Shown piece after piece: positions 25,353 through 35,100 of a stretch of 64,000 nt of DNA (position 1 is its first letter; each line of letters opens with the position of its first letter). Position numbers and translations under genes: made by a program. The stretch lies in NCBI RefSeq assembly GCF_004358695.1, contig NZ_SNAA01000009.1, positions 81,665 through 145,664 on the forward strand. The letters run 5' to 3'. The DNA is from Palleronia sediminis (lineage in GTDB: Bacteria; Pseudomonadota; Alphaproteobacteria; Rhodobacterales; Rhodobacteraceae). The notes beneath the pieces were generated by a model that was given only the letters and a program-made list of their open reading frames with translations, ran no database searches and was not told where the DNA came from.

Positions 25353-25903
25353 TGGAGCTTGAGCGGAAGTTCTGCGCGGGCGGCGACGGGCCGGGGCTGG
25401 TCGTGGAGGGCGCCGGGATCGAGGGCTATGCCTCGATTTTCGGCGCGGTGGACCAGGGCGGCGACGTGGTCGAGCCGTGCGCCTATGGCGCGTCGCTGAC
25501 GGCGCTGGCCGCGCGGGGCGGCAAGGTGCGGATGCTGTGGCAGCACGATCCCGCCCAGCCCATCGGCGTCTGGGACGAGGTGCGCGAGGATGGGCGCGGG
25601 CTGTGGGTGCGCGGGCGGCTCTTGCCCGAGGTGGCGCGCGCCCGCGAGGCGGCGGCGCTGCTCGAGGCGGGGGCCATCGACGGGCTGTCGATCGGCTATC
25701 GCACCCGGCGCGCCACCCGCGATGCGGGCGGCGGGCGGCGGCTGACGGAGCTTGAGCTTTGGGAGGTGTCGCTCGTGACCTTCCCGATGCTCGGAGAGGC
25801 GCGGGTCGGGGCCAAGGGCGACGCGCCCGGCGCCCCCGATCCGATGCGCGACCTGGCGGCGGCGCTGCGCGACGCCCGGCAGGCATTGGCGACGGGCGGC
25901 TGA
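25349..25903 (+). CDS. GTA gp4, prohead protease
   Basis: A protein of 184 residues, HK97 family S78 serine protease. His66 in WQHDPAQPIG, Ser114 in DGLSIGYR and Glu139 in LWEVSLVTFPM form the expected catalytic set. It removes the scaffold part of the capsid protein during head maturation. The start ATG overlaps the portal stop by four bases; two ATGs stand in tandem. The small g3.5 ORF found here in some relatives is missing. Confidence 0.93.
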   Translation: MMELERKFCAGGDGPGLVVEGAGIEGYASIFGAVDQGGDVVEPCAYGASLTALAARGGKVRMLWQHDPAQPIGVWDEVREDGRGLWVRGRLLPEVARAREAAALLEAGAIDGLSIGYRTRRATRDAGGGRRLTELELWEVSLVTFPMLGEARVGAKGDAPGAPDPMRDLAAALRDARQALATGG

Positions 25904-25935
25904 GGCCCGGCGCGCAAACCGACAGGAGACGAGCG

Positions 25936-27120
25936 ATGGATGCGACCGGGACAGGATCCCGGCCGGAGGAGGCATGCCTTTCCCCGGCCCAGGAAATGAA
26001 AGCCGCAATGACTGATTTCGTCAGCGATCTCAGGGGCTTTCAGAACGACGTTATGAAACGGCTTCAACAACAGGAAGAGCGACTGACCATGCTTCAGGCC
26101 AAATCCGCGGGCGCCGGCCGCCCGATGCTGAGCACCGCCGCCGAAAGCGGCATCCCCCATCAGAAGGCCTTTGAGGCCTATGTCCGCCAGGGCTGCGACG
26201 ACGCGCTGCGGGGGCTCGCGCTCGAGGGCAAGGGGATGAGCGCCGCGGTGGCGGGCGACGGCGGCTATCTCGTCGATCCGCAGACCGCCGAGGAGGTCGG
26301 GGCGGTGCTGCGCTCGACCGCGTCGATCCGGTCGGTCGCCACGGTCGTCAATGTCGAGGCCACGAGCTTTGACGTGCTGATCGACACCGCCGAGGCGGGC
26401 GCGGGCTGGGCCAGCGAGACGGGCGGCGTGGTCGAGACGGGCACCCCCCAGATCGAGCGCATCACCATCCCGCTGCACGAGCTGTCGGCCCTGCCCAAGG
26501 CGAGCCAGCGGCTGCTGGACGACGCGGCCTTTGACATCGAGGGCTGGCTGGCGGGGCGCATCGCCGAGAAATTCGCGCGTGCCGAGGCCGCGGCTTTCAT
26601 CCTGGGCGACGGCATCGAGAAGCCGCGCGGCTTTCTCAGCCATCCGGTCGTGCCCGAGGCGGAGTGGTCCTGGGGCGAGATCGGCAGCGTGGCGAGCGGC
26701 GTCGAGGGCGGGTTCGACGGGGCCGATGCCATCGTCGATCTCGTCTATGCGCTGGGCGCGGGATACCGGGCCAATGCGAGTTTCGTGATGAACTCGAAGA
26801 CGGCGGGCGTGGTGCGCAAGCTCAAGGATGCCGACGGGCGGTTCCTGTGGTCGGACGGGCTGGCCGCGGGCGAGCCCGCGCGGCTGATGGGGTACCCGGT
26901 GCTGATCGCCGAGGACATGCCCGATATCGCCGCCGGCTCGGCCGCGCTCGCCTTCGGCGATTTCGCCGCCGGCTACACCATCGCCGAGCGCCCCGACCTG
27001 CGCATCCTGCGCGATCCGTTCAGCGCCAAGCCGCATGTGCTGTTCTACGCGACCAAGCGCGTGGGCGGCGACGTGAGCGATTTCGCCGCGATCAAGGTGA
27101 TGCGCTTCTCGGCCGTCTGA
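25936..27120 (+). CDS. GTA gp5, major capsid protein (HK97 fold)
   Basis: A protein of 394 residues. The N-terminal 70 residues form a predicted coiled coil (FVSDLRGFQNDVMKRLQQQE), the delta-type scaffold cut off by gp4. The HK97 fold follows: GGYLVDPQTAEEV, RSVATVVNV, GWASETG, FILGDGIEKPRGFL and the C-terminal VGGDVSDFAAIKVMRFS. The ATG at 25936 has a GGAG site (ACAGGAGAC). A structured gap follows before gp6. Confidence 0.95.
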   Translation: MDATGTGSRPEEACLSPAQEMKAAMTDFVSDLRGFQNDVMKRLQQQEERLTMLQAKSAGAGRPMLSTAAESGIPHQKAFEAYVRQGCDDALRGLALEGKGMSAAVAGDGGYLVDPQTAEEVGAVLRSTASIRSVATVVNVEATSFDVLIDTAEAGAGWASETGGVVETGTPQIERITIPLHELSALPKASQRLLDDAAFDIEGWLAGRIAEKFARAEAAAFILGDGIEKPRGFLSHPVVPEAEWSWGEIGSVASGVEGGFDGADAIVDLVYALGAGYRANASFVMNSKTAGVVRKLKDADGRFLWSDGLAAGEPARLMGYPVLIAEDMPDIAAGSAALAFGDFAAGYTIAERPDLRILRDPFSAKPHVLFYATKRVGGDVSDFAAIKVMRFSAV

Positions 27121-27286
27121 CGGCCGGAAGAGGCCGTCCGCGCCCGGCGACGGGGGCGGGCGGTCGGGCGGGCGGGCCGGTCGACCGGGTCGGCCAGCAG
27201 ACCTTCCGCCCGAGCGGCGAGGAAGGCCGGACCGCCCCCCAAAGCTAGCGACCGGAAGCGGTCATCGGGATTGCAGGAGGAGAGAG
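27119..27286 (+). other. Structured gap between GTA capsid and connector genes
   Basis: This 165-nt gap is the only long one inside the operon. It holds a hairpin starting at the capsid stop (GACGGCC 27119-27125 with GGCCGTC 27132-27138), a second imperfect hairpin (CCTTCCGCC with GGCGAGGAAGG near 27200-27225), and a third (GACCG-GAAG-CGGTC near 27250-27263), then AGGAGGAGAGAG before gp6. None has a T tract. Confidence 0.55.
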
Positions 27287-27868
27287 ATGTATCTGACCGA
27301 GCTTTCGGAGATCGCGGCCGGGGATCTGCCCGTGGGCCAGTTGCGGCGGCAGCTCAGGCTGGGGACGGGGTTTGCCGACGACGCGGCCGAGGATGCGGCG
27401 CTGGCGCGGACGCTGCGCCAGGCGCTGGCCCAGGTCGAGGCGCTGACCGGGCGCGCGGTGCTGCGGCGCGCGTTCCGCCTGTCGGTCGATGGCTGGCGGA
27501 TGGCGGGGCGGCAGGCGCTGCCGCGCGGGCCGCTGGTCTCGGTCGCGAGCATGACGCTGTTCGCGCCCGACGGCGCCGCGGAGGAGGTCGCGCTCGACCG
27601 GGTGCATGTGGCGCGGGGGCCGGGACAGCCGGCGCTGGTCGCGCGCGGCTTTGGCCTGCCGGCGATCCCGGCGGGCGGGCATTGCGAGATCGTGTTCGAG
27701 GCGGGGCTGGCGGCAAGCTGGTCCGAGGTGCCGGGCGACATGGCGGCGGCGGTGCTGGCGCTGGCGGTGCAGCGCCATGACGACGTGCGCGGCCTGACGG
27801 CTCTGCCGCGCGGCGTGGCCGAGTTGCTGGCGCCCTACCGGGTGCTGCGCCTCGCGGGGGCGTGGTGA
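27287..27868 (+). CDS. GTA gp6, head-tail connector
   Basis: A protein of 193 residues. It occupies the adaptor position after capsid and carries an N-terminal helix set (DDAAEDAALARTLRQALAQVEALTGRAVLRR), typical of gp6/gp15-like head-tail connectors. The C-terminal half is the beta-rich part (LVSVASMTLF, CEIVFEAGLA). It joins portal to the stopper ring. The ribosome site AGGAGGAGAGAG is the strongest in the cluster. Confidence 0.88.
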   Translation: MYLTELSEIAAGDLPVGQLRRQLRLGTGFADDAAEDAALARTLRQALAQVEALTGRAVLRRAFRLSVDGWRMAGRQALPRGPLVSVASMTLFAPDGAAEEVALDRVHVARGPGQPALVARGFGLPAIPAGGHCEIVFEAGLAASWSEVPGDMAAAVLALAVQRHDDVRGLTALPRGVAELLAPYRVLRLAGAW

Positions 27869-28200
27869 TGGGCGGGTTGTCGCGGCGGCTGGTGCTGGAG
27901 ATGCGGGTGCGCGTGCCCGACGGGGCGGGCGGGTTCGCCGAGGATTGGGCGGGTCTGGGCATCCTGTGGGCGGCGATGCGGCCGGGTTCGGCGCGCCGCG
28001 TGGGCGCCGACGAGATGAGCCTTTCGCGGGTGGGCTGGCGGATCACGGTGCGGGGCGCCCCGGTGGGCTCGCCCGCGCGGCCGGTGGCGGGCCAGCGGTT
28101 CCGCGAGGGCGGACGGGTCTTCGCCATTCGCGCGGTGCGCGAGGCGGATGCGGCGGGCGAGCACCTGACCTGCTTTGCCGAAGAGGAGACGGCGCAATGA
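27868..28200 (+). CDS. GTA gp7, head-closure (stopper) protein
   Basis: A protein of 110 residues with the head-closure fold pattern: LVLEMRVRVPDGAGGFAEDWA, WAAMRPGSARRVGADEM, then the strands GWRITVRG and RVFAIRAVREADAAGEHLTCFAEEE. The ATG at 27868 shares one base with the gp6 stop (TGATG). It plugs the portal channel after packaging. Confidence 0.85.
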   Translation: MGGLSRRLVLEMRVRVPDGAGGFAEDWAGLGILWAAMRPGSARRVGADEMSLSRVGWRITVRGAPVGSPARPVAGQRFREGGRVFAIRAVREADAAGEHLTCFAEEETAQ

Positions 28201-28595
28201 GCTACGCAATGGCGGCGGCGTTGCAGGCGGCGGTGTTCGCCCGGCTCGCGGGGGATGCGGGGCTTGGCGCGATCGCGCCGGTCCATGACGCGGTGCCCGA
28301 GGGGGCACCTCCGGGGACATGGGTGACATTGGGCGAGGAGCGGGTGCGCGACCGCTCGGACCGCAGCGGCGCGGGGGCGGAGCACGAGTTCGTCGTGAGT
28401 GTGCTGAGCGACGCGGCGGGGTTCGCCACGGCCAAGCGCGCGGCGGCGGCGGTGTCGGACGCGCTGCTGGGCGGGCCGCTGGAGCTGGAGCGGGGCCGGG
28501 TGCTGACGCTGGCATTCCGGCGCGCGCAGGCGAAACGGTCGGGTGCGGCGCGCCGAATCGACCTGAGCTTTCGCGCGCATCTGACTGACGATTGA
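28197..28595 (+). CDS. GTA gp8, tail terminator (DUF3168)
   Basis: A protein of 132 residues of the DUF3168 family: ALQAAVFARLAGDAGLGAI, VHDAVPEGAPPGTWVTLGEE, GAEHEFVVSVLSDAAGF and the C-terminal FRRAQAKRSGAARRIDLSFRAHL. The tail terminator caps the growing tail tube and joins it to the head. It overlaps gp7 by four bases (ATGA). Confidence 0.9.
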   Translation: MSYAMAAALQAAVFARLAGDAGLGAIAPVHDAVPEGAPPGTWVTLGEERVRDRSDRSGAGAEHEFVVSVLSDAAGFATAKRAAAAVSDALLGGPLELERGRVLTLAFRRAQAKRSGAARRIDLSFRAHLTDD

Positions 28596-28624
28596 CGGTT
28601 TTATTCAAAACGGAGGGCGGTGCC

Positions 28625-29038
28625 ATGGCGGCGCAGGGCGGCAAGGATCTACTCATCAAGATAGACCTCGACGGGCAGGGCCTGTTCGAGACGGTGGCCG
28701 GGCTGAGGGCGACCCGGATCTCGTTCAACGCGCAAAGCGTGGACGTGACGAGCCTCGATAGCGCGGGGGGCTGGCGCGAGCTTCTGGGCGGCGCGGGCGT
28801 GCGCAGCGCGCAGGTCAGCGGCTCGGGCGTGTTCCGCGACGCGGCATCGGATGCGCGGGCGCGGCAGGTGTTCTTTGACGGGGTGGTGCCGCGGTTCCAG
28901 GTGATCGTGCCCGATTTCGGCATCGTCGAGGGCCCGTTCCAGATCGCGGGGCTGGAATATGCCGGCACGCTGGAGGGCGAGGCGACCTTCGAGATGTCGC
29001 TCGTCTCGGCGGGTGAGCTGACCTTTACGGCGCTGTGA
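28625..29038 (+). CDS. GTA gp9, major tail protein
   Basis: A protein of 137 residues. Its pattern matches phage major tail tube proteins of the TP901-1 type: GKDLLIKID, FNAQSVDVTSLDSAGGWRELL, SGSGVFRDAASDARAR and the final EMSLVSAGELTFTAL. The ATG at 28625 is preceded by GGAGG; a TTG at 28592 in the same frame is rejected. It forms the short flexible tail tube. Confidence 0.92.
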   Translation: MAAQGGKDLLIKIDLDGQGLFETVAGLRATRISFNAQSVDVTSLDSAGGWRELLGGAGVRSAQVSGSGVFRDAASDARARQVFFDGVVPRFQVIVPDFGIVEGPFQIAGLEYAGTLEGEATFEMSLVSAGELTFTAL

Positions 29039-29349
29039 TGGCGAACCCCTGGGCCGGAGAGGTGGTGCTGGTCGTCGACGGCGAGCGGCGGGTGGCCAAG
29101 CTGACGCTGGGCGCTCTGGCTGAGCTCGAGGCCGAGCTGGGTGCCGATACGCTGGTCGAGCTGGTCGCGCGGTTCGAGGACGGCCGCGCGCGCAGCCGCG
29201 ACCTGATCGCGCTGCTCGCGGCGGGTTTGCGCGGTGGCGGCTGGGCGGGCACGGCGGCCGATCTCGCGCGCGCCGAGGTCGCGGGCGGTGGTCTGGACGC
29301 GGTGCGGGCAGCGGGGCAGTTGCTGGCCCGCGGGTTCGGCGCGGCATGA
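29038..29349 (+). CDS. GTA gp10 family tail assembly protein
   Basis: A protein of 103 residues. It starts MANPWAGEVVLVVDGERR and then is mostly helical (LGALAELEAELGADTLVELVARFEDG), the pattern of GTA gp10. By position between the tail tube and tape measure it is a tail assembly chaperone. The ATG at 29038 overlaps the gp9 stop by one base (TGATG). Confidence 0.85.
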   Translation: MANPWAGEVVLVVDGERRVAKLTLGALAELEAELGADTLVELVARFEDGRARSRDLIALLAAGLRGGGWAGTAADLARAEVAGGGLDAVRAAGQLLARGFGAA

Positions 29350-29543
29350 CCCGGTTCGACTGGCCCGCGCTGATGCGGGCGGGTGCGGCGCTGGGGCTGC
29401 GACCGGCCGAGTTCTGGGCGCTGACGCCCGCGGAGCTCGAGCGGATGCTGGGCGGCGGGGGCGGTGGGCCCGTGCCGCTGGGCCGGCGGCGGATGGAGGA
29501 GCTGTCCGCCGCCTTTCCCGATATCGGAAAGGACGCGACATGA
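29346..29543 (+). CDS. GTA gp10.1, small phage tail assembly chaperone
   Basis: A protein of 65 residues: FDWPALMRAGAALGLRPAEFWALTPAEL and RRRMEELSAAFPD are the typical signature of the short tail assembly chaperone that follows gp10 in GTA clusters. In phages the equivalent is often made by frameshifting; here it is a separate ORF that overlaps gp10 and the tape measure gene by four bases each. Confidence 0.85.
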   Translation: MTRFDWPALMRAGAALGLRPAEFWALTPAELERMLGGGGGGPVPLGRRRMEELSAAFPDIGKDAT

Positions 29544-30190
29544 GCGAGGATCTGGAGACGGCGCTGGAGGCGCTGGAGGACAGCGCGGGCGGGGCGGGTG
29601 CGTCTCTGGGCGCGCTTGAGGGCGAATTGCGCGCGGTGCGGGGCAGCGCCGAGGCCGCCGGACAGGGGGTGTCGGTGCTGTCGGGCGGGATCTCGCGCGA
29701 GCTGCGCCGCGCCTTTGACGGGGTCATCAGCGACGGCGCGCGGCTGAGCGACGTGCTGCGCGATGTGGCGCGGTCGATGGTCGATGCGGCCTATAACGCG
29801 GCGCTGGCGCCGGTGACGTCGGCCATCGGGGGCGCGGCCTCGGGTGCGATCGAGAGCGCGGTGGGCGCCCTGATGCCCTTTGCCAAGGGCGGATCGTTCG
29901 CGCAGGGGCGGGTGATGCCGTTCGCGACCGGGGGCATCGTCACGGGCCCGGTGACCTTTCCCATGCGGGGCGGCACCGGATTGATGGGCGAGGCGGGCCC
30001 CGAGGCGATCATGCCGCTCGCGCGCGGGGCCGATGGCAAGCTGGGCGTGCGCGCGCCGGGCGGCGGGGCGGGGCCGGTGCAGGTGGTCGTCAACGTCTCG
30101 ACCCCCGACGCCGAGGGGTTCCGCCGCTCGCGCGGGCAGATCGCCGCCGAGATGAGCCGGGCGCTGGCGCGCGGCCGCCGCAATCTTTGA
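29540..30190 (+). CDS. GTA gp11, tape measure protein
   Basis: A protein of 216 residues, very short for a tape measure, in keeping with the short GTA tail. The N-terminal helical part (LETALEALEDSAGGAGASLGALEGEL) leads to a membrane-active-looking centre (NAALAPVTSAIGG) and the C-terminal hallmark GGIVTGPVTFPMRGG and GLMGEAGPEAIMPLARG. It sets tail length and helps DNA entry. The ATG overlaps gp10.1 (ATGA). Confidence 0.92.
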   Translation: MSEDLETALEALEDSAGGAGASLGALEGELRAVRGSAEAAGQGVSVLSGGISRELRRAFDGVISDGARLSDVLRDVARSMVDAAYNAALAPVTSAIGGAASGAIESAVGALMPFAKGGSFAQGRVMPFATGGIVTGPVTFPMRGGTGLMGEAGPEAIMPLARGADGKLGVRAPGGGAGPVQVVVNVSTPDAEGFRRSRGQIAAEMSRALARGRRNL

Positions 30191-30209
30191 CAAGGGGGAG
30201 TGAGGGCGC

Positions 30210-30842
30210 ATGGCGTTTCACGAGGTGAGATTTCCCGCCTGGCTGAGCTTTGGCTCGACCGGCGGGCCGGAGCGGCGGACCGATGTCGTCACCCTGGCCA
30301 ATGGCTACGAGGAGCGGGCGACGCCATGGGCGGCCTCGCGTCGCCGGTTCGACGCGGGCACCGGGCTGAGGTCGCTCGACGACATGGCGGCGCTGATCGC
30401 GTTCTTCGAGGAGCGGCGCGGGCGGCTGCACGGGTTTCGCTGGAAGGACTGGAGCGATCACCGCTCGGGGGTGCCTTCGGAGGCGCCGGGCATGACCGAC
30501 CAGGTGCTTGGCGTGGCCGACGGGGCCACGCGGGATTTCGCGCTGGTCAAGCATTACGGGCAGGGGCCGGGGCGCTATACGCGGCGGATCGACAAGCCGG
30601 TGGCCGGCACCGTGGTCGTGGCCGTCGAGGGCGTGCCGATGCGAGAGGGGGCCGATTTCGCGCTGGACACGGTGCGGGGGGTCGTGACGCTCGACCAGCC
30701 GCCGGTCGCGGGGGCGAGTGTTACCGCGGGGTTCGAGTTCGACGTGCCGGTGCGGTTCGATATCGACCGGATCGACGTGTCGGTGGCGAATTACCAGGCG
30801 GGCGAGGCGCCGCATGTGCCCGTGATCGAGGTGCGGCTGTGA
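30210..30842 (+). CDS. GTA gp12, distal tail protein (DUF2460)
   Basis: A protein of 210 residues of the DUF2460 family, with MAFHEVRFP, GGPERRTDVVTLANGYEERATPWA, a FRWKDWSDH strand and PVRFDIDRIDVSV. In RcGTA it is the distal tail ring that binds the hub. A GGGGGAGTGAG ribosome site precedes the ATG, 19 nt after gp11. Confidence 0.93.
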   Translation: MAFHEVRFPAWLSFGSTGGPERRTDVVTLANGYEERATPWAASRRRFDAGTGLRSLDDMAALIAFFEERRGRLHGFRWKDWSDHRSGVPSEAPGMTDQVLGVADGATRDFALVKHYGQGPGRYTRRIDKPVAGTVVVAVEGVPMREGADFALDTVRGVVTLDQPPVAGASVTAGFEFDVPVRFDIDRIDVSVANYQAGEAPHVPVIEVRL

Positions 30843-31723
30843 GCGCGCTTGCCGAGCGGCTGGCCGGGGGCTGCGCCACGCTGTGCCGCTGCTGGCGGGT
30901 GACGCGCGCCGATGGGAGGGCCTGGGGGTTCACCGATCACGACAGGCCGCTGCGCTTTGCCGGGACCGAGTTCGCGCCGGGCGAGGGGCTGTCGGCGACG
31001 GCGCTGCAACAGGGCACGGGGCTGGCCGTCGACAATGGCGAGGCGGCTGGCATCCTGTCGGATGGCGGCATCACCGAGGCCGATATCGCCGCCGGCCGGT
31101 TCGACGGCGCCGAGGTCGAGGCCTGGCTCGTCGATTGGGCGGAGCCCCCGGCGCGGCTGCGCGTCTTTCGCGGCACGCTGGGCGAGATCGAGCGGTCGGG
31201 CGGGGCGTTCCGCGCCGAGCTGCGTGGGTTGTCGGATGCGCTGAACCAGCCCTTCGGGCGGGTCTACCAGGGTCAGTGCTCGGCCGAGCTGGGCGACCGG
31301 GCGTGCGGGGTGGATAGCTCGGACCCGGCCTTTGCGGTCGAGGCGGGCGTGCGCGGGTTGCCCGCGCCCCACGCGGTCGAGCTGCGCGCGCTGGGTGGAT
31401 ACGCGGAGGGCTGGTTCACGCATGGCACGATCGAGCCGCTGGAGGGCGCAGCGCGGGGGCTGGTGCGGCGCGTGAAGCTGGATGCGCCATCGGGCGAGGC
31501 GCGGCGGCTGGAGCTTGCGCAGTCGTTGCCGGGGCTCGCGGTGGGCGACCGGGTGCGGCTGGTCGCGGGCTGCGACCGCCGGGCCGCGACCTGTCGGGCC
31601 AAATTCGCCAACATGGCCAATTTTCGCGGCTTTCCGCATCTGCCGGGCGAGGACTGGCTGACGGCGCACCCGGCCGCTGGCCATGTCGACCGGCCCGGCC
31701 TGGTGCGGGGGTTCGGATCGTGA
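30839..31723 (+). CDS. GTA gp13, baseplate hub (DUF2163)
   Basis: A protein of 294 residues from a GTG that overlaps the gp12 stop (GTGA). DUF2163/phage BR0599-like: CWRVTRADGRAWGFTDHDRPL, a QGQCSAELGDRACG segment and the C-terminal CDRRAATCRAKFANMANFRGFPHLPGED. The six cysteines in the last two segments fit a reported iron-sulfur-like cluster site in RcGTA hub proteins, from memory. Full length. Confidence 0.92.
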   Translation: MSALAERLAGGCATLCRCWRVTRADGRAWGFTDHDRPLRFAGTEFAPGEGLSATALQQGTGLAVDNGEAAGILSDGGITEADIAAGRFDGAEVEAWLVDWAEPPARLRVFRGTLGEIERSGGAFRAELRGLSDALNQPFGRVYQGQCSAELGDRACGVDSSDPAFAVEAGVRGLPAPHAVELRALGGYAEGWFTHGTIEPLEGAARGLVRRVKLDAPSGEARRLELAQSLPGLAVGDRVRLVAGCDRRAATCRAKFANMANFRGFPHLPGEDWLTAHPAAGHVDRPGLVRGFGS

Positions 31724-32151
31724 GCGCGGCGGTCGTGCAGGCGGCGCGGGGCTGGATCGGCACGCCTTACGTGCACCAGGCGAGTTGTCGAGGCGCGGGC
31801 TGCGATTGCCTTGGGCTGATCCGGGGCATCTGGCGCGAACTGGCCGGGCCCGAGCCGGTGGCGGTGCCGCCCTACAGCCCCGACTGGAGCGAGCCGCAGG
31901 GCGAGGAGCGGCTCTGGTCGGCCGCCCGCGCCGTGCTGCGACCCGCCTCCGGCCCCGTCCCGCGCGCGGGCGACATCCTGCTGTTTCGCATGAGGGCGGG
32001 CGCGGTGGCCAAGCACCTGGGCATCGCCACCGATGGCGGATCGCGGTTCGTCCACGCCTATAGCGGCCACGGCGTCGTGGAGTCGCCGCTCTCCGAGCCG
32101 TGGCTGCGACGCATCGTCGCCCGGTTCCAGTTTCCCCAAGGAGGTTCGTGA
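31720..32151 (+). CDS. GTA gp14, NlpC/P60 cell-wall peptidase
   Basis: A protein of 143 residues. NlpC/P60 cysteine peptidase: nucleophile Cys30 in GCDCLGL, His99 in AKHLGIAT and a third polar residue His112 in RFVHAY. It probably opens peptidoglycan of the recipient during DNA delivery. The GTG start overlaps the gp13 stop, and its own stop overlaps the gp15 start by one base. Confidence 0.93.
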   Translation: MSAAVVQAARGWIGTPYVHQASCRGAGCDCLGLIRGIWRELAGPEPVAVPPYSPDWSEPQGEERLWSAARAVLRPASGPVPRAGDILLFRMRAGAVAKHLGIATDGGSRFVHAYSGHGVVESPLSEPWLRRIVARFQFPQGGS

Positions 32152-35100
32152 TGGCCACTCTCGTCTTTTCCGCGGTCGGCGGCGCGCTGGGCGCGTCCAT
32201 CGGCGGAACGGTCTTCGGCATCGGATCGGCCGCCATCGGGCGCGCGGTCGGCGCGACGCTGGGGCGGGTGCTCGACCAGAGCATATTGGGCACCGGCGCG
32301 GCCCCGGTCGAGGTCGGGCGGATCGACCGGTTTCGCCTGACGGGCGCGGGCGAGGGCGCCCCGGTGGCGCAGGTCTTCGGACGGATGCGCGTGGCGGGCC
32401 ATGTCATCTGGGCGTCGAACTTTGTCGAGCACATGGACGAAAGCGGCGGCGGCAAGGGCGGGCCGCCGCGGCCGCGCACCGAGACCTACAGCTACACCGT
32501 CTCGCTGGCCATCGGGCTGTGCGAGGGCGAGATCGCCCATGTAGGGCGCATCTGGGCGGATGGCCACGAGATCGACCGCGACACGCTGGATCTGCGGGTC
32601 TATCCGGGCAGCGCGACGCAAGATCCCGACCCGGCCATCGAGGCCATCGAGGGCGCGGGCGCGGTGCCGGCCTATCGCGGGCTCGCCTATGTCGTGATCG
32701 AGGCGCTGGGGCTGGGGCGGTTCGGCAACCGGGTGCCGCAATTCACCTTCGAGGTGGTCCGCCCCGAGCAATCGGGCGCGCGCGATCTGCCCGCCCATGT
32801 GCGCGGCGTGGCGATGCTGCCCGGCACGGGCGAATACGCGCTGGCCACGACCCCGGTGCAATACGATTACGGCGAGGGCGAGCGGGTGTTCGCCAATGCC
32901 AACAGCTCGCTCGCCGCGACGGATGCCGAAGCCGCGATCCGCACGCTGGGCGCCGAGCTGTCGCGTTGCGAGGCGGTGTCGGTCGTGGTGTCGTGGTTCG
33001 GCGACGATCTGCGTTGCGGCGCGTGCCGGGTGCGCCCGGCGGTCGAGCATCGCACCGACGGGCTCGAGATGCGCTGGGCGGCGGGGGGCGTCGACCGGGC
33101 CTCGGCCGCGCTGGTGCCCAGCCGCGACGGGTCTGCCGTCTATGGCGGCACACCCGCCGACGGTTCGGTGATCGAGGCCATCCGCGCGCTGCGCGCGGCG
33201 GGGCAGGCGCCGATGTTCTATCCTTTCGTGCTGATGGAGCAGATGGCGGGCAACGGACTGCCCGACCCCTATGGCGGGGGCGAACAGCCCGCGCTGCCGT
33301 GGCGGGGGCGCATCACGCTCGACCGGGCGCCGGGGCGGGCGGGGTCGGTGGACGGGACCGCGGCGGCCGAGGCCCAGGTCGCCGCGTTCTTCGGGCAGGC
33401 CGCGCCGGGCGACTTCGCCTGGATCGACGGGCGCATGGTCTATAGCGGCCCCGACGAATGGAGCTACCGCCGGTTTATCCTGCATTACGCGCATCTCTGC
33501 GCCGAGGCGGGGGGGCTCGACGCGTTCTGCATCGGCTCGGAGCTGCGGGGCCTGACGTGGATCCGCGGGGCCTCGGGCTTTCCGGCGGTCGAGGCGCTCA
33601 GGCGGCTGGCCGCAGAGTGCCGCGCGATCCTGGGGCCGGGGGTCAAGATCTCGTATGCGGCCGACTGGTCGGAATATTTCGGATACGCCCCGCAGGACGG
33701 GTCGGGGGATCTTTATTACCACCTCGATCCGCTCTGGGCCGATCCGGCGATAGATTTCGTCGGCATCGACAATTACATGCCGCTCTCGGACTGGCGCGAC
33801 GGCGAGACCCATGCGGATGCCGCGCATGGGGCGATCCACGATCTAGGCTATCTCAAATCCAACATCCTCGGTGGCGAGGGCTATGACTGGTTCTATGCGT
33901 CGGAGGCCGACCGCGCGGCGCAGATCCGCACCCCGATCGAGGACGGCGCACATGGCGAGCCTTGGGCCTGGCGCTACAAGGATCTGCCGAACTGGTGGGG
34001 ACGGCCCCATCACGAGCGGATCGGCGGGCAGCGGCGGCGGCGCGCGACCGATTGGGTGCCGGGCTCGAAGCCGGTGTGGTTCACCGAGCTGGGCTGCGCG
34101 GCCATCGACCGGGGCACGAACCAGCCCAACAAGTTCCTCGACCCCAAATCGTCGGAATCGCGTCTGCCGCATCACTCGCGTGGCGGGCGGGACGATTTCC
34201 TGCAGGTTCAATATCTGCGCGCCCTGTCGGAGTTCTGGGCCGATCCGGCCAACAACCCCGCGGCGCCCGCCTATGGGGGGCGGATGCTCGACATGACGCG
34301 GGCCTTTGTCTGGGCCTGGGACGCGCGGCCCTATCCCGCCTTTCCCGCGCGGCCCGATTTGTGGAGCGATGCCGCCAATTACGGGCGCGGGCACTGGATC
34401 TCGGGGCGGTCGGGGGCGCGCACGCTGGCCTCGGTGGTGGTCGAGATCTGCGCGCTGGCGGGGGTGCGCGATGTCGATGTCTCGGGGCTGCATGGCGTGG
34501 TGCGCGGCTACGGGATCACCGGGCTCGGGGATGCACGCGCGGCGCTTCAGCCGCTGATGCTGACGCATGGGTTCGACGCGATCGAGCGGGGCGGTCGGCT
34601 GGTGTTCCGCACGCGCGACGGCCGGCCGGGGGCGACGCTCGACCCCGCGCGGCTGGCGGTGACGCCCGATCTGCCGGGCGACCTGGAGCGGGTGCGCGCC
34701 CATGACGGCGCGGCCATCGGGCGGGTGCGGCTGAGCCATCTCGAGGCCGATGCCGATTTCGCCGTGCGCGCGGCCGAGGCCACGGCGCCCGGTGCGCGCG
34801 GCGTCGCGGTGTCGCAATCCGAGATCCCGCTGGTGCTGACCGGGGCCGAGGGGCGGGCGATCACCGCGCGCTGGCTGGCCGAGGCGGGCGTCGCGCGCGA
34901 GAGGCTGGCCTTTGCGCTGCCGCTCTCGCAAATCGCGATCGGGGCGGGCGACACCGTGCGGCTGGGCGACGACCGCTATCGCATCGACCGGGTGGAGCTG
35001 TCGGACAAGCTGACCTGCGAGGCGACCCGGATCGAGCCGCAGGTCTACACCCCCGGCGCCGATGCAGGTGTCGATGCGGTGACGGTGCCCGCGCGGCCGC

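Noticed and set aside
29038-29543. Programmed frameshift between gp10 and gp10.1
   Set aside because: Both have their own starts and overlap by only four bases, so ordinary coupled translation explains them.
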